A stretch of DNA of 64,000 bases, taken from positions 1-64,000 of the forward strand of contig JARFTZ010000007.1 of NCBI GenBank assembly GCA_029289235.1. Direction: 5' to 3'. The stretch is from Gammaproteobacteria bacterium. GTDB lineage: Bacteria; Pseudomonadota; Gammaproteobacteria; Burkholderiales; Rhodocyclaceae. A program made the translations under genes and the position numbers. This document shows, piece by piece, positions 8,390-18,026 of the stretch. Each line of letters opens with the position of its first letter. The first letter of the stretch is position 1. The notes beneath the pieces were generated by a model. That model saw nothing but the letters and a program-made list of their open reading frames with translations, was not told the DNA's origin and made no database searches.

Positions 8390-10564
8390 TCAGTGCTCGC
8401 TCGTGCTGCGGGCAATACTGCGCTCCCGCCGCCGGTACGCTATCACCGCCGGCACGATGAGAAACACCAGCCCGACGCCAAGAAACACCAAGGGCCAGAG
8501 TACCGGAGCATTCCACTCATGCCGCCGCAGAACCCGCTCGGCGACGTCGATGCGCTGGTACTTGAGGATATTGTTGGCCACGTCGTTCGGCTTGCGGTTG
8601 TGCAGCCAGGCGTGTCCGAGCGTATAGCTCTTGGGATGGAAGCCGAAAATCCACGGCGCATCGTGCTGCAGGATGTGCTTCATTCGGCGGACGATCTTCA
8701 GTCTCTCCGGCGTGTTTCCCATGTCCTTCATTTCAACGAACAGTCGATCGTATTCGGCATTGGCATAGTTCGATTTGTTCTCGCCACCGTGAGCGATCTG
8801 CCCCTCGCTGCCAGAGAGGAGAAAGAAGAAATTCTCCGGGTCCGGATAGTCGGCATTCCACCCGAGGAAATAGATCTGCACGGCGCCCTTGCGCAGCTTC
8901 TCCTGGAAACGATTGAAATCAGTCGCGCGAACGACGAGTTGGATGTCGAGCTTGCCGAACTGGCGGATGAGCCAATCAAGGCGCGACTTGTCGCCCATGC
9001 CGCCACTCGTCGTGTCGAGGTTGAGCACCAGCGGCTCGCCAGTCTTCGCATCGCGGCCGTTCGGCCAGCCGGCTTCCGCCAGCAGTTTCTTCGCCTCGTC
9101 AACGGACTTGCGTTGCGCCCTGCCGTTTTTCCAGGCGTAGACCACCGGATTAATACCGGCTTCGCCTTCTTCGTAGCCGAACAACCCCGGCGGCAGCGGA
9201 CTCATTGCCGCTATCCCGCGCCCATTCATGAAGATCGAAATAAACTCTTCCTGATCGATGGCAATTGAAAGCGCCTGCCGCAGCTTGCGTGCCCGCTCCT
9301 CGCCCACACCACTCTTTCCGCCGACCACTGGATCAAGCATGTTGAAACCCATGTAGAAAGTCGAGGCGCGGACACTGGTCAACAGCCGAATGCCACGTTC
9401 TCGCATATCGTCGGAAAGCTGGACGTCGCCACCGACGCTCAAGCGGACGGCCTGGTCGAAACTATCCGACGAAATGCCTGATGCATCGTAATATCCCTGC
9501 AGAAACTTGTTCCAGTAAGGGATACTCTCTTTTTCCCGGGTAAATACCGCCGTCTCGATCAGCGGCAGCGGCTTCCCGCAATCCTTGAGCAGACCCGACT
9601 CGCTATCGCCATCATCGCCCTCGCAGGGATATGTCTCTCTGCGGAAATTCGGATTCCGGCTGAGGACCATGCGGCTGTTCGGATTGTTCTCGGTCAGCAT
9701 GTACGGCCCCGTGCCGACGGGGTACCAGTCAAGCGTAAGGTTCTTCTCGGCCATCCCCGGCTGGCTGTAAAAGCGATCGGCTTCCCGCGGCACAGGAGCG
9801 AAGAACGGCATTGCCAGCCAGTAAAGGAATTGCGGATACCTGCCGGTCAGCCTGACCCGGTAGGTGTAGCGATCGACGCGGGTGACACCTTCCAACGGGA
9901 AGCGATCGAGATCGAGCCACGCATCCGGCTGCTCCCGGGAAGCGAGCGCCAAAGTTTCCCCGAACTCCTTCAGGCCGACGATATGCGCCGCCATCATCCC
10001 GAAAATCGGAGAATGCAAGCGCGGATGCGCCAGCCGCTTGATCTGATAGATATAGTCATCGGCCGTCAATTCCCGCGTTCCGGTTACCGGAAAATCTGCC
10101 AGCGCATCGATGCCACGCAAGGCTTTTGCGTCGAGTTCGGCATATAGCAGACGGCCATTCCCATCCGTCGCAAATGCCGGATGAGGCTGGTAGAGAATCC
10201 CGGGCTTGATACGGACCTCATAGACGCTGCTGACGACCAACGAGGACGGCGCCTCAGGGGGAAGCGGATTTCCCCGCGCATCCAGGAACAAAGGTTCGGG
10301 GACTCGTTCTGCCGTTCCCGCAACCAGCGTATAGGGCCGCTTGAGGTAGTGATACTGGAGCGGCGGTTCATAGATCTGCGCGGTAAAGATGCTCTCATCC
10401 TCGGTGTAAGACTGAGCCGGATCGAGATGTTTCGGGCGCTCGGTAAACGCCGAATAGAAAATGCTCTGCCCACGTTCGCTGGTCGGATAGGGATCGTTCT
10501 GCTCGCTGCCACAAGCGGCGAGCGTCAGCAGGAGCATCAGGAAAAACGAGCGAACGGCACGCAT
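8390..10564 (-). CDS. Peptide-binding lipoprotein (SBP family 5) with C-terminal membrane anchor
   Basis: A 724-residue extracytoplasmic solute-binding protein, presumably for peptides, first gene of the YejABEF-like operon. I chose the ATG at 10564, 24 codons inside the longest frame, because it gives a short signal peptide ending in lipobox Leu-Ala-Ala-Cys. The body shows family 5 features such as YPVGTGPY and SRLDWLIRQF. Unlike usual family members it ends in a strong hydrophobic segment (LWPLVFLGVGLVFLIVPAVI) followed by an Arg-rich tail, which reads as a membrane helix with a cytoplasmic end. The protein would be held at both ends. Length is well above the 500-600 residues usual for the family. 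Confidence 0.85.
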   Translation of the reverse strand: MRAVRSFFLMLLLTLAACGSEQNDPYPTSERGQSIFYSAFTERPKHLDPAQSYTEDESIFTAQIYEPPLQYHYLKRPYTLVAGTAERVPEPLFLDARGNPLPPEAPSSLVVSSVYEVRIKPGILYQPHPAFATDGNGRLLYAELDAKALRGIDALADFPVTGTRELTADDYIYQIKRLAHPRLHSPIFGMMAAHIVGLKEFGETLALASREQPDAWLDLDRFPLEGVTRVDRYTYRVRLTGRYPQFLYWLAMPFFAPVPREADRFYSQPGMAEKNLTLDWYPVGTGPYMLTENNPNSRMVLSRNPNFRRETYPCEGDDGDSESGLLKDCGKPLPLIETAVFTREKESIPYWNKFLQGYYDASGISSDSFDQAVRLSVGGDVQLSDDMRERGIRLLTSVRASTFYMGFNMLDPVVGGKSGVGEERARKLRQALSIAIDQEEFISIFMNGRGIAAMSPLPPGLFGYEEGEAGINPVVYAWKNGRAQRKSVDEAKKLLAEAGWPNGRDAKTGEPLVLNLDTTSGGMGDKSRLDWLIRQFGKLDIQLVVRATDFNRFQEKLRKGAVQIYFLGWNADYPDPENFFFLLSGSEGQIAHGGENKSNYANAEYDRLFVEMKDMGNTPERLKIVRRMKHILQHDAPWIFGFHPKSYTLGHAWLHNRKPNDVANNILKYQRIDVAERVLRRHEWNAPVLWPLVFLGVGLVFLIVPAVIAYRRRERSIARSTSEH

Positions 10565-10660
10565 GGCGCGAAGTGTAACGCACACGCGTTGTCGTTGACG
10601 ACCGGATAAGATGACGAAATCAAATGACGAACCCACATCCGAAAACCGAGCAATTTCCCC

Positions 10661-10666
10661 TATAAT
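10661..10666 (+). promoter_or_regulatory. Candidate -10 box for fabI
   Basis: A perfect TATAAT lies 64 bases before the fabI start codon. No good -35 hexamer stands 16-18 bases upstream, so an activator or an extended element may be needed. The divergent binding-protein gene begins about 100 bases to the left. Confidence 0.4.
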
Positions 10667-10730
10667 CCCGGGCTGGGCCGTTTTCCGGCCAGAAATCCGA
10701 TTCCACTACCATTCAGTTACGGGAGAATTC

Positions 10731-11531
10731 ATGGGATTCCTTGCCGACAAGCGCATCCTGATTACCGGTTTGCTGTCCAAGCACTCAATTGCCTACGGGA
10801 TCGCCAAGGCTTGCCACCGTGAGGGCGCGAAACTGGCTTTCACCTATCAGAACGAACGCTTCGAGGAGCGGCTTAGCAAATTTGCCGCAGAATTCGACAG
10901 CACGCTGATTTTCCCTTGCGACGTGGCCGAAGACGCGCAAATCGAAAAACTCTTTGCTGACCTTGGCACGCACTGGGAAGGTCTCGACGGCCTGGTCCAC
11001 TCGATCGGCTTTGCACCGAGGGAAGCCATCGAAGGCGATTTCCTCGACGGCATCTCGCGCGAATCCTTCCGCATCGCCCACGACATTTCCTCCTACAGTT
11101 ATCCAGCTCTCGCCAAGGCTGCACGCCCCTTGCTGCAAAAAGGCTCCAATCCCGCGCTGCTGGCATTGACCTACCTCGGCGCTGAGAGGACCATGCCCAA
11201 TTACAACACCATGGGCTTGGCCAAGGCCAGCCTTGAAGCGGCTACCCGCTATCTGGCCTTCTGCCTCGGACCGCAGGGCATTCGCGCCAATGCGGTATCC
11301 GCCGGGCCGATCAAGACCCTGGCGGCGTCGGGGATCGGCGACTTCGGCAAGCTGCTGGCGTACAACGCACACCACGCTCCGCTGCGCCGCAATGTGACGA
11401 TCGAGGAAGTCGGCAACGCTGCCGCGTTCCTGCTTTCCGACCTGGCCAGCGGCATTACCGGTGAAATCATGTACGTCGACGGTGGCCTGAACACAACCGC
11501 CCTAGGCAACACGGACCCGTTACCGCAATAA
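10731..11531 (+). CDS. fabI: Enoyl-[acyl-carrier-protein] reductase (NADH)
   Basis: A 266-residue cytosolic enzyme that reduces trans-2-enoyl-ACP in the last step of each fatty-acid elongation cycle; the target of triclosan-type inhibitors. The N-terminal [25 protein letters not shown] is the FabI cofactor-binding start with its Gly-X5-Ser-X3-Gly pattern. The catalytic Tyr and Lys lie in [12 protein letters not shown]. Length matches E. coli FabI (262). The start at 10731 is fixed by GGGAG eight bases upstream; a longer reading frame to 10611 has no support. It converges on ppiD across a shared terminator. Confidence 0.96.
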   Translation: MGFLADKRILITGLLSKHSIAYGIAKACHREGAKLAFTYQNERFEERLSKFAAEFDSTLIFPCDVAEDAQIEKLFADLGTHWEGLDGLVHSIGFAPREAIEGDFLDGISRESFRIAHDISSYSYPALAKAARPLLQKGSNPALLALTYLGAERTMPNYNTMGLAKASLEAATRYLAFCLGPQGIRANAVSAGPIKTLAASGIGDFGKLLAYNAHHAPLRRNVTIEEVGNAAAFLLSDLASGITGEIMYVDGGLNTTALGNTDPLPQ

Positions 11532-11562
11532 GGCTCAAGATCAAATCACTTGAACCACCAAT

Positions 11563-11591
11563 AAAAAAGGCCGGGAACCCCGGCCTTTTTT
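11563..11591. terminator. Bidirectional terminator between fabI and ppiD
   Basis: GGCCGGG pairs with CCCGGCC around a three-base loop, flanked by six A on the left and six T on the right. It can end both the rightward fabI transcript and the leftward ppiD transcript. Confidence 0.9.
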
Positions 11592-11621
11592 ATTGTCTGG
11601 CAATCCACACCGAATATCGGT

Positions 11622-13529
11622 TTATTGACGCTCCCGTGTCTCCAACAACGCCGCATTAACGTCAATCTTGTAACGTGAGCGGAGGCCCGATACGTAAGCC
11701 GACAGGTCCTCCTGGGCAACGATAGCGGCATACTCAGATTTAAGCGCCTTCAGCTGATTCTCATCGATCTTTTCCGGTTGGCTGACCTTGGCGATCTTGT
11801 ACAGCATGTAATCAGTGCCAACGGCGACGCCTACATACGCCGGCAGCTTGCTGACATCCGCCTTGAACAGCGCCTGGACGGCAGCAGGCGGAAGCTGCAG
11901 CCTGCTGGCCTGCATGCGCGACGCACTCTTCGGCGCTGACCAGCCAAGCTTGTCGTCACCCTTGTTCAACTCCACCAGACGCGCCTCTCCCTGGCTCCTC
12001 GCCTGATTCTGAGCCTCCTGAAGCTTGAGAAAACGCTCCACATCCGCCCTGACCTCTTCGAACGGGCGCACCGAGGCAGGAACATGCTCGAGAACCCGTG
12101 CAGCAACCAGCGTATTTGACGCAACCTCGACGGCCTCAATGTTTCGCTTCAGCTTGATGGCATCTTCCGAGAACAACCCGGCGAGCACCTTCTCGTTACC
12201 CAGCGGACCGAGAGTTGCCAAGGCTTGCGGGTCAACCTGCTTCGGCAGCCAATCACTCTGCTGCGCCTTGAGCTTGAATTTCTCGATCACGGGTTGCAAG
12301 CTGTCGGACTGCTCGTAAACCATGTTGTTGAAACTCTCTGCCGCCTCGGCAAACTGGCGCGTAGCGGCCTGACGCTTCAACTCACCCTCGATTTCCGCGC
12401 GAACGTCATCCAGCGGCCGTTGCTTCTCGGCGCGGATTCCGGTCACCTTGATGATGTGAAACCCGAAATCGGATTCGACCAGCGCCGACATTTCACCTTC
12501 CTTCAGGCTGAAGACGGCGTCTTCGAACGGCTTGACCATCATGCCACGACCAAAGAAACCAAGATCGCCGCCTTTTTGAGCTGACCCCGGATCCTGCGAG
12601 TATTTTTTGGCGAGATCGGCAAATTTCCCGGGCGCCTTCTGCACTTCCGACAAGACTTCTTCAGCCTTCGCTTTTGCCTTCTCCTTGGACACATCGCCGT
12701 TGGTCAGAATCAGGATATGACTTGCACGCCGTTCCTCAGGCTGCCTGTAGCGGTCCAGATGCCCTTCATACCAGGACTGCACCTCGGTCTCGCTGACCGT
12801 CACCTGCGGCATCAATGCATCCAGCGACAGTACGACGTACTCTGCTTTCACCTGCTCCTGTACTTCAAAACGCTGTTTGTTCTCATCGTAGAATTTCTGA
12901 ACCGCCTGAGGCTCGATCTTGATTTTCTCGAGAAACGGCTGCGCTGCAACCTTGACCTCGCTGAACTGCCTCTCCTCGGTCTGCAATCGAAGCATCGCCT
13001 CCGCCTGGGCAGAGGACACGAAGGCGGCCCCCTCGACCGTAGCCACAAGTTGCTGCAGTGTCAGATCCTGACGGACACGTGCCTCGAACTGCAGCTCCGA
13101 CATGCCCTGGGAGCGCAGGACCGATTCATAGCGGGATATCGAAAACTTGCCGTTTTCCTGCAGCGCAGGAATCGCTCCAATGTATTCGCGCAATACACCG
13201 TCGTTCGTTGCCAATCGTCGCTGGCTCGCCTCAAGAAGCAACAACCGCTGGTCAATCAGCCCATTCAGAATACCTAGCCGCACCTCTGGAGAATTCATCA
13301 ACTCAGGACGGAACGAAGCGCCCATCGTCTGCCGCATCTGCTCCTGCCGTTCACGAAGCGCCTGTTCGAACTGTTGCACGCTGATCTTGGTATCCCCGAC
13401 CTTGGCGAGATCACTCCCCGCGCCAGTACCCCGGATATATGAGTCGACTCCCCAGAAAGCGAATGGAAGCGTGATCAACCCGAGGAAAACCTGAACAATT
13501 CGCTTGTTGTTGCGTACGGCGTCAAACAT
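11622..13529 (-). CDS. ppiD: Periplasmic folding chaperone / peptidyl-prolyl isomerase, inner-membrane anchored
   Basis: A 635-residue protein helping newly secreted proteins fold as they leave the Sec channel. A single N-terminal membrane helix (VQVFLGLITLPFAFWGVDSY) follows a short basic cytoplasmic start. A SurA-like N-terminal chaperone domain is next, then a parvulin domain beginning at ERRASHILI near residue 265, then a helical C-terminal region. Length and order match PpiD (623 residues in E. coli). It is the last protein gene of the hupB-tRNA block but begins 74 bases beyond the tRNA-Asp terminator, so it needs its own promoter. Confidence 0.92.
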   Translation of the reverse strand: MFDAVRNNKRIVQVFLGLITLPFAFWGVDSYIRGTGAGSDLAKVGDTKISVQQFEQALRERQEQMRQTMGASFRPELMNSPEVRLGILNGLIDQRLLLLEASQRRLATNDGVLREYIGAIPALQENGKFSISRYESVLRSQGMSELQFEARVRQDLTLQQLVATVEGAAFVSSAQAEAMLRLQTEERQFSEVKVAAQPFLEKIKIEPQAVQKFYDENKQRFEVQEQVKAEYVVLSLDALMPQVTVSETEVQSWYEGHLDRYRQPEERRASHILILTNGDVSKEKAKAKAEEVLSEVQKAPGKFADLAKKYSQDPGSAQKGGDLGFFGRGMMVKPFEDAVFSLKEGEMSALVESDFGFHIIKVTGIRAEKQRPLDDVRAEIEGELKRQAATRQFAEAAESFNNMVYEQSDSLQPVIEKFKLKAQQSDWLPKQVDPQALATLGPLGNEKVLAGLFSEDAIKLKRNIEAVEVASNTLVAARVLEHVPASVRPFEEVRADVERFLKLQEAQNQARSQGEARLVELNKGDDKLGWSAPKSASRMQASRLQLPPAAVQALFKADVSKLPAYVGVAVGTDYMLYKIAKVSQPEKIDENQLKALKSEYAAIVAQEDLSAYVSGLRSRYKIDVNAALLETRERQ

Positions 13530-13570
13530 GATGATTGTCCGTTAATCCAATGTGAAGTCAGTGCAATAAC

Positions 13571-13594
13571 AAAAAAGGCGAACTTTCGTTCGCC
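13571..13594 (-). terminator. Terminator after tRNA-Asp
   Basis: On the minus strand GGCGAAC and GTTCGCC (13588-13594 with 13577-13583) form a seven-pair stem with a four-base loop, followed by six T. It starts nine bases after the tRNA-Asp 3' end and closes the hupB-tRNA transcription unit. Confidence 0.85.
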
Positions 13595-13603
13595 TTCGGA
13601 TAG

Positions 13604-13680
13604 TGGCGGAGTGGACGGGACTCGAACCCGCGACCCCCGGCGTGACAGGCCGGTATTCTAACCAACTGAACTACCACTCC
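13604..13680 (-). tRNA. tRNA-Asp (GTC)
   Basis: A 77-base cloverleaf on the minus strand with acceptor arm GGAGTGG / CCACTCC, anticodon GTC in the loop CTGTCAC, T-arm GGTTCGAGTC and encoded CCA. It is 43 bases downstream of tRNA-Val and probably processed from the same transcript. Confidence 0.96.
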
Positions 13681-13723
13681 ATTCTTCACAGCACTTGATT
13701 ATCCGCGTGTGTATCTGCTTTAT

Positions 13724-13799
13724 TGGTGGGTGCTGACGGGCTCGAACCGCCGACATCCAGCTTGTAAGGCTAGCGCTCTACCAACTGAGCTAAGCACCC
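13724..13799 (-). tRNA. tRNA-Val (TAC)
   Basis: A 76-base cloverleaf on the minus strand: acceptor GGGTGCT / AGCACCC, anticodon TAC in the loop CTTACAA, T-arm GGTTCGAGCC and encoded CCA. It begins only 23 bases after the hupB stop codon with no terminator between, so it may be cut from the hupB message or be driven by a promoter inside hupB. Confidence 0.96.
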
Positions 13800-13822
13800 G
13801 CATCGCGTTTAAGCAAAGACCG

Positions 13823-14095
13823 TTAGTTTACCGCATCCTTGAGTGCTTTGCCAGCCCGGAACTTAGGTACACGGCCTGCCTTGATTTCGATCGACTCCCC
13901 AGTCTGCGGATTACGCCCGGTACGCGCTGCACGCTCCCCGACACAGAAGGTACCAAAACCGACCACAGACACTTCACCCCCAGCCTTCAGCGTGGTTTGG
14001 ACGGCATCGATCACGGCGTCGAGCGCACGAGTCGCAGCGGCTTTCGAGATATCGGCGGATGCGGCGATTTGTTCGATCAATTCAGTTTTGTTCAC
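13823..14095 (-). CDS. hupB: DNA-binding protein HU-beta
   Basis: A 90-residue nucleoid protein that bends and compacts DNA as a dimer. The start [11 protein letters not shown], the GFGTF turn and the DNA-intercalating arm [12 protein letters not shown] with its Asn-Pro tip are the HU signature. The start codon is GTG at 14095, supported by AAAGGA seven bases upstream. The gene lies directly downstream of lon, as in many proteobacteria, but two terminator hairpins separate them, so it should have its own promoter in the 106-base gap. Confidence 0.96.
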   Translation of the reverse strand: MNKTELIEQIAASADISKAAATRALDAVIDAVQTTLKAGGEVSVVGFGTFCVGERAARTGRNPQTGESIEIKAGRVPKFRAGKALKDAVN

Positions 14096-14112
14096 GCTAT
14101 TCCTTTCAAACT

Positions 14113-14157
14113 AAAAAAACTGCCTGGCTTTGATACCCGCGCTTCTTTTGCCAGGCA
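14113..14157 (-). terminator. Second hairpin with T-tract between lon and hupB
   Basis: On the minus strand TGCCTGGC (14150-14157) pairs perfectly with GCCAGGCA (14121-14128) across a 21-base loop and is followed by seven T. It forms a tandem with the hairpin at 14165-14191. The long loop makes it weaker than the first, and part of this stretch must also hold the hupB promoter. Confidence 0.55.
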
Positions 14158-14191
14158 AAAAAATGCGTGCCGGGAGAAACTCCCGGCACGC
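14157..14191 (-). terminator. Terminator after lon
   Basis: On the minus strand an eleven-pair GC-rich stem (GCGTGCCGGGA with TCCCGGCACGC, 14165-14191, five-base loop) is followed by A and seven T. It starts eleven bases after the lon stop codon. Confidence 0.9.
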
Positions 14192-14201
14192 CCTGGACAC
14201 C

Positions 14202-16619
14202 TCAATGTGTAACGACTGTCTGCGCTTGTGCCGACGTAGTATCAGAAGCGGTCCCTGCGGATGCAGCCGTTGTTTCCGGCAGCGCTTCAGGCATGCGCTC
14301 CAGCGCCAATTCAAGCACCTTGTCGATCCACTTCACCGGAATGATTTCGAGCTTGTTCTTGATGTTTTCGGGAATCTCGGCGAGATCACGCACGTTCTCT
14401 TCCGGGATCAACACGCGCTGCAATCCGCCACGCACAGCCGCAAGAAGCTTCTCCTTCAATCCGCCAATAGGAAGCACCTCGCCACGCAGCGTGATTTCGC
14501 CAGTCATCGCCACATCGCAGCGCACCGGAATACCGGTGAGCACCGAAACAATGGCGGTACACAGACCGATACCCGCCGAAGGACCATCCTTGGGAATGGC
14601 ACCTTCCGGCAAGTGGATGTGGATGTCGTTGTTCTGATAGAAATCGTCAGCAATACCCAGCGAACGCGACCGCTTGCGCACCACCGACAGCGCTGCCTGC
14701 ACCGACTCCTGCATGACCTCGCCGAGCTTTCCGGTCGTGATCGTCTTGCCCTTGCCAGGCAGAACCACCGACTCGATGGTCAACAATTCGCCGCCGACTT
14801 CCGTCCAGGCCAGCCCGGTAACCTGGCCAACCTGGTTGTCCCGCTCGGCAACGCCAAAGTTGTAACGCCGAACGCCCAGGAACTTGTCCAGGTTGCGCGA
14901 CGAAACCGCGAGGCGTTGCTGGCTTTTTTTGAGCAGGAGCGTCTTGACCACCTTGCGGCAGATCTTGGAAATCTCGCGCTCGAGACTGCGTACACCAGCC
15001 TCGCGCGTGTAATAACGGACGATATCGCGCAAGGCGCTTTCGGCCACTGTCAACTCGGTCTTCTTCAAACCGTTCGACTTCATCTGCTTCGGCAGCAGAT
15101 AGCGCTGGGCAATATTGATTTTTTCGTCTTCCGTGTATCCTGACAGCCGGATCACTTCCATGCGGTCCAGCAGCGGGGCCGGAATGTTCAGCGTGTTGGC
15201 GGTAGCCACGAACATGACCTCCGAGAGGTCATACTCGACTTCGACGTAGTGGTCGACAAACGTCGAGTTCTGCTCCGGATCCAGCACTTCCAACAGTGCC
15301 GAACTGGGATCACCGCGGAAATCCTGCCCCATCTTGTCGACTTCGTCGAGCAGGAACAACGGGTTCTTCACGGCAACCTTGGTCATGTTCTGCAGAATCT
15401 TGCCCGGCATGGAGCCGATGTACGTGCGCCGATGTCCGCGAATCTCGGCCTCATCGCGCACACCCCCCAGGCTCATGCGCACGAACTTGCGCCCGGTCGC
15501 CGTCGCAATCGACTGCCCGAGCGAGGTCTTGCCTACACCGGGAGGCCCAACGAGACAAAGAATCGGCGCTTTCAATTTATCGACGCGTTGCTGAACCGCC
15601 AGATACTCGATGATCCGCTCCTTGACCTTTTCCAGCCCCCAGTGGTCTTTGTTCAACACCTGTTCGGCGGCTGCCAGGTCACGGCTGATGCGGGTTTTCT
15701 TGCGCCAGGGCAAACCAATCAGCGTCTCGATGAAATTGCGCACAACGGTAGCTTCGGCCGACATCGGCGACATCAGCTTGAGTTTTTTCAATTCGGACTG
15801 GACTTTGGCCATGCCCTCCTTGCTCATGCCAGCATCCTTGGCCTTTTTTTCGAGTTCCTCGAAATCGGCGCCATCCTCGCCTTCACCAAGCTCCTTCTGG
15901 ATCGCCTTGACCTGCTCGTTGAGGTAGTACTCGCGCTGGCTCTTTTCCATCTGGCGCTTGACGCGGCCACGAATGCGCTTTTCGACCTGAAGAATGTCGA
16001 TCTCGGTTTCCAGCTGAGACAGCAGGCGCTCGATACGCGAACGGATATCCAGCATCTCGAGCACTTCCTGTTTCTGCTCGAGCTTCAGCGGAAGATGCGC
16101 GGCGATGGTGTCGGCAAGGCGCCCCGCTTCCTCAATACCGGCAATCGAGGTCAGGATTTCCGGCGGAATCTTCTTGTTCAGTTTCACGTACTGGTCGAAC
16201 TGCGCAATCACCGCCCGACGCAGCGCCTCGACCTCGTGATCAACACCCTCCTCGACCGCAGCCGGATTGGCGGTGGCAACAAACATGCCCTCCTGCGTCG
16301 TGACGGCCTCGATCTGCGCCCTCCGCGTACCTTCGACAAGAACCTTGACCGTACCGTCAGGCAATTTCAGCATTTGCAGGATGTTGGCCACGCAACCGAT
16401 GCCGTAGAGATCTTCGGCCTCCGGTTCGTCCTTGACAGCAGATTTCTGCGCGACCAGCAGGATTCCCTTGCCGGCTTCCATCGCAGCCTCCAGCGCCTTG
16501 ATTGATTTCGGCCGGCCGACGAAGAGCGGGATCACCATGTGCGGGAAGACCACCACGTCGCGTAGCGGCAACAGCGGCAGTTCAACTGTCTCGTCGGTGA
16601 ATGATAGATTCGTGGTCAT
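14202..16619 (-). CDS. lon: ATP-dependent protease La
   Basis: An 805-residue cytosolic hexameric protease that degrades misfolded and regulatory proteins. An N-terminal LAN substrate domain (about 12-200) leads into a coiled coil, the AAA+ module with Walker A GPPGVGKT (about 358-365) and Walker [10 protein letters not shown], and the protease domain with the catalytic Ser in PKDGPSAG near residue 680 and a downstream Lys. Length is close to E. coli Lon (784). It follows clpX by 83 bases, which hold a sigma32-like promoter, so it can be expressed both from the clp operon and independently on heat shock. Confidence 0.97.
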   Translation of the reverse strand: MTTNLSFTDETVELPLLPLRDVVVFPHMVIPLFVGRPKSIKALEAAMEAGKGILLVAQKSAVKDEPEAEDLYGIGCVANILQMLKLPDGTVKVLVEGTRRAQIEAVTTQEGMFVATANPAAVEEGVDHEVEALRRAVIAQFDQYVKLNKKIPPEILTSIAGIEEAGRLADTIAAHLPLKLEQKQEVLEMLDIRSRIERLLSQLETEIDILQVEKRIRGRVKRQMEKSQREYYLNEQVKAIQKELGEGEDGADFEELEKKAKDAGMSKEGMAKVQSELKKLKLMSPMSAEATVVRNFIETLIGLPWRKKTRISRDLAAAEQVLNKDHWGLEKVKERIIEYLAVQQRVDKLKAPILCLVGPPGVGKTSLGQSIATATGRKFVRMSLGGVRDEAEIRGHRRTYIGSMPGKILQNMTKVAVKNPLFLLDEVDKMGQDFRGDPSSALLEVLDPEQNSTFVDHYVEVEYDLSEVMFVATANTLNIPAPLLDRMEVIRLSGYTEDEKINIAQRYLLPKQMKSNGLKKTELTVAESALRDIVRYYTREAGVRSLEREISKICRKVVKTLLLKKSQQRLAVSSRNLDKFLGVRRYNFGVAERDNQVGQVTGLAWTEVGGELLTIESVVLPGKGKTITTGKLGEVMQESVQAALSVVRKRSRSLGIADDFYQNNDIHIHLPEGAIPKDGPSAGIGLCTAIVSVLTGIPVRCDVAMTGEITLRGEVLPIGGLKEKLLAAVRGGLQRVLIPEENVRDLAEIPENIKNKLEIIPVKWIDKVLELALERMPEALPETTAASAGTASDTTSAQAQTVVTH

Positions 16620-16653
16620 TGATTGGCTCTATAAATGTGGATGCCCCCAGCAA

Positions 16654-16679
16654 GTGGGGGCACAAGTACGGTTTTCAAG
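16654..16679 (-). promoter_or_regulatory. Sigma32-like heat-shock promoter of lon
   Basis: On the minus strand CTTGAA (16674-16679, continuing AA) and CCCCAC (16654-16659, continuing TT) are 14 bases apart, close to the known sigma32 consensus CTTGAAA and CCCCATNT. The clpB promoter at 40793-40818 has the same hexamers at the same spacing. The -10 half lies inside an eight-pair hairpin (16642-16662) without a T-tract, which would sit at the start of the lon leader. Confidence 0.65.
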
Positions 16680-16702
16680 CCGCAGGCAACGGCCGACGAG
16701 GA

Positions 16703-17974
16703 TCAGTTCGAACCGGAAACCTTCGGCTGATCGGCATAGATCAGGATCGGCTTGGCATCACCGGTGATTGCGTTCTCATCAACCACCACTTTTGTGACAT
16801 TCTCCATCCCGGGAAGTTCGTACATCGTATCCAGCAACGCTGTTTCGAGAATCGAGCGCAAACCACGCGCGCCAGTCTTGCGCTCAAGGGCGCGACGAGC
16901 AACCGCCGTCATCGCGGCAGGACGAATCTCGAGCTCGACATCCTCCATGGCAAACAGCTTCTGATACTGTTTGACCAAGGCGTTCTTCGGCTCGACGAGG
17001 ATCTGTACCAGCGCCTCGGTGGAAAGCTCCTCGAGTGTCGCGATGACCGGCAGACGGCCGATCAGTTCGGGAATCAGGCCGAACTTGATGAGATCTTCGG
17101 GTTCGACGGTACGCAGCACCTCGCCGATTGCCCGTTTGTCGTCCTTGCTCTTCACTTCGGCGCCGAAGCCCATTCCGCCCTTTTCCGAGCGGTTGCGGAT
17201 AACCTTCTCAAGACCGTCGAAGGCGCCGCCGCAAATGAACAGGATGTTGGTCGTATCGACCTGGACAAAATCCTGGTTGGGGTGCTTGCGGCCGCCTTGC
17301 GGCGGTACGGAAGCAACCGTTCCTTCGATCAGCTTGAGCAATGCCTGCTGCACACCTTCGCCCGAGACGTCACGGGTAATCGACGGGTTGTCCGATTTGC
17401 GCGAAATCTTGTCGATTTCGTCGATATAGACGATCCCTTGCTGCGCCTTCTCGATATCGTAATCACACTTTTGCAGCAACTTCTGGATGATGTTTTCCAC
17501 ATCCTCGCCGACATAGCCGGCTTCGGTCAGCGTCGTCGCATCGGCCATCACAAACGGCACGTTGAGCATGCGCGCCAGCGTCTGTGCGAGCAATGTCTTG
17601 CCCGACCCTGTCGGGCCGATCAGCAGGATGTTGCTCTTGGCCAGTTCCACCTCGTCCCGGGTCTTGCCGTGATGACGCAAACGCTTGTAATGGTTATAAA
17701 CCGCGACAGCCAGAATACGCTTGGCCAACTCCTGACCGATCACATACTGATCGAGCAGCGCCGAAATTTCCTTTGGCGTCGGCAAGTCGCTTTTTGCGGC
17801 TTTTGCATCCTGCTCCGAAGACAGTTCATCGCGCACGATGTCGTTGCACAGATCGATGCATTCATCGCAGATGAACACCGACGGTCCGGCAATCAGCTTT
17901 TTGACTTCATGCTGGCTCTTGCCACAAAACGAACAGTAAAGCAGCTTTTCGCCGCTACCTTTCTTTTCCGCCAT
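16703..17974 (-). CDS. clpX: ClpXP unfoldase subunit
   Basis: A 423-residue AAA+ hexamer that recognises, unfolds and feeds proteins to ClpP. The N-terminal zinc-binding domain has four cysteines in [10 protein letters not shown] and CDECIDLC. Walker A is GPTGSGKT, Walker B is IVYIDEIDK. The IGF-type loop that docks on ClpP is present ([11 protein letters not shown] region). Length matches E. coli ClpX (424). It follows clpP by 52 bases in a tig-clpP-clpX order, and GAGGT precedes its ATG. Confidence 0.97.
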   Translation of the reverse strand: MAEKKGSGEKLLYCSFCGKSQHEVKKLIAGPSVFICDECIDLCNDIVRDELSSEQDAKAAKSDLPTPKEISALLDQYVIGQELAKRILAVAVYNHYKRLRHHGKTRDEVELAKSNILLIGPTGSGKTLLAQTLARMLNVPFVMADATTLTEAGYVGEDVENIIQKLLQKCDYDIEKAQQGIVYIDEIDKISRKSDNPSITRDVSGEGVQQALLKLIEGTVASVPPQGGRKHPNQDFVQVDTTNILFICGGAFDGLEKVIRNRSEKGGMGFGAEVKSKDDKRAIGEVLRTVEPEDLIKFGLIPELIGRLPVIATLEELSTEALVQILVEPKNALVKQYQKLFAMEDVELEIRPAAMTAVARRALERKTGARGLRSILETALLDTMYELPGMENVTKVVVDENAITGDAKPILIYADQPKVSGSN

Positions 17975-18026
17975 CGCGGTTTACCTCATAGTTCTGGAAA
18001 CGGTTCGATGAGCGACAAAAGCCCGG

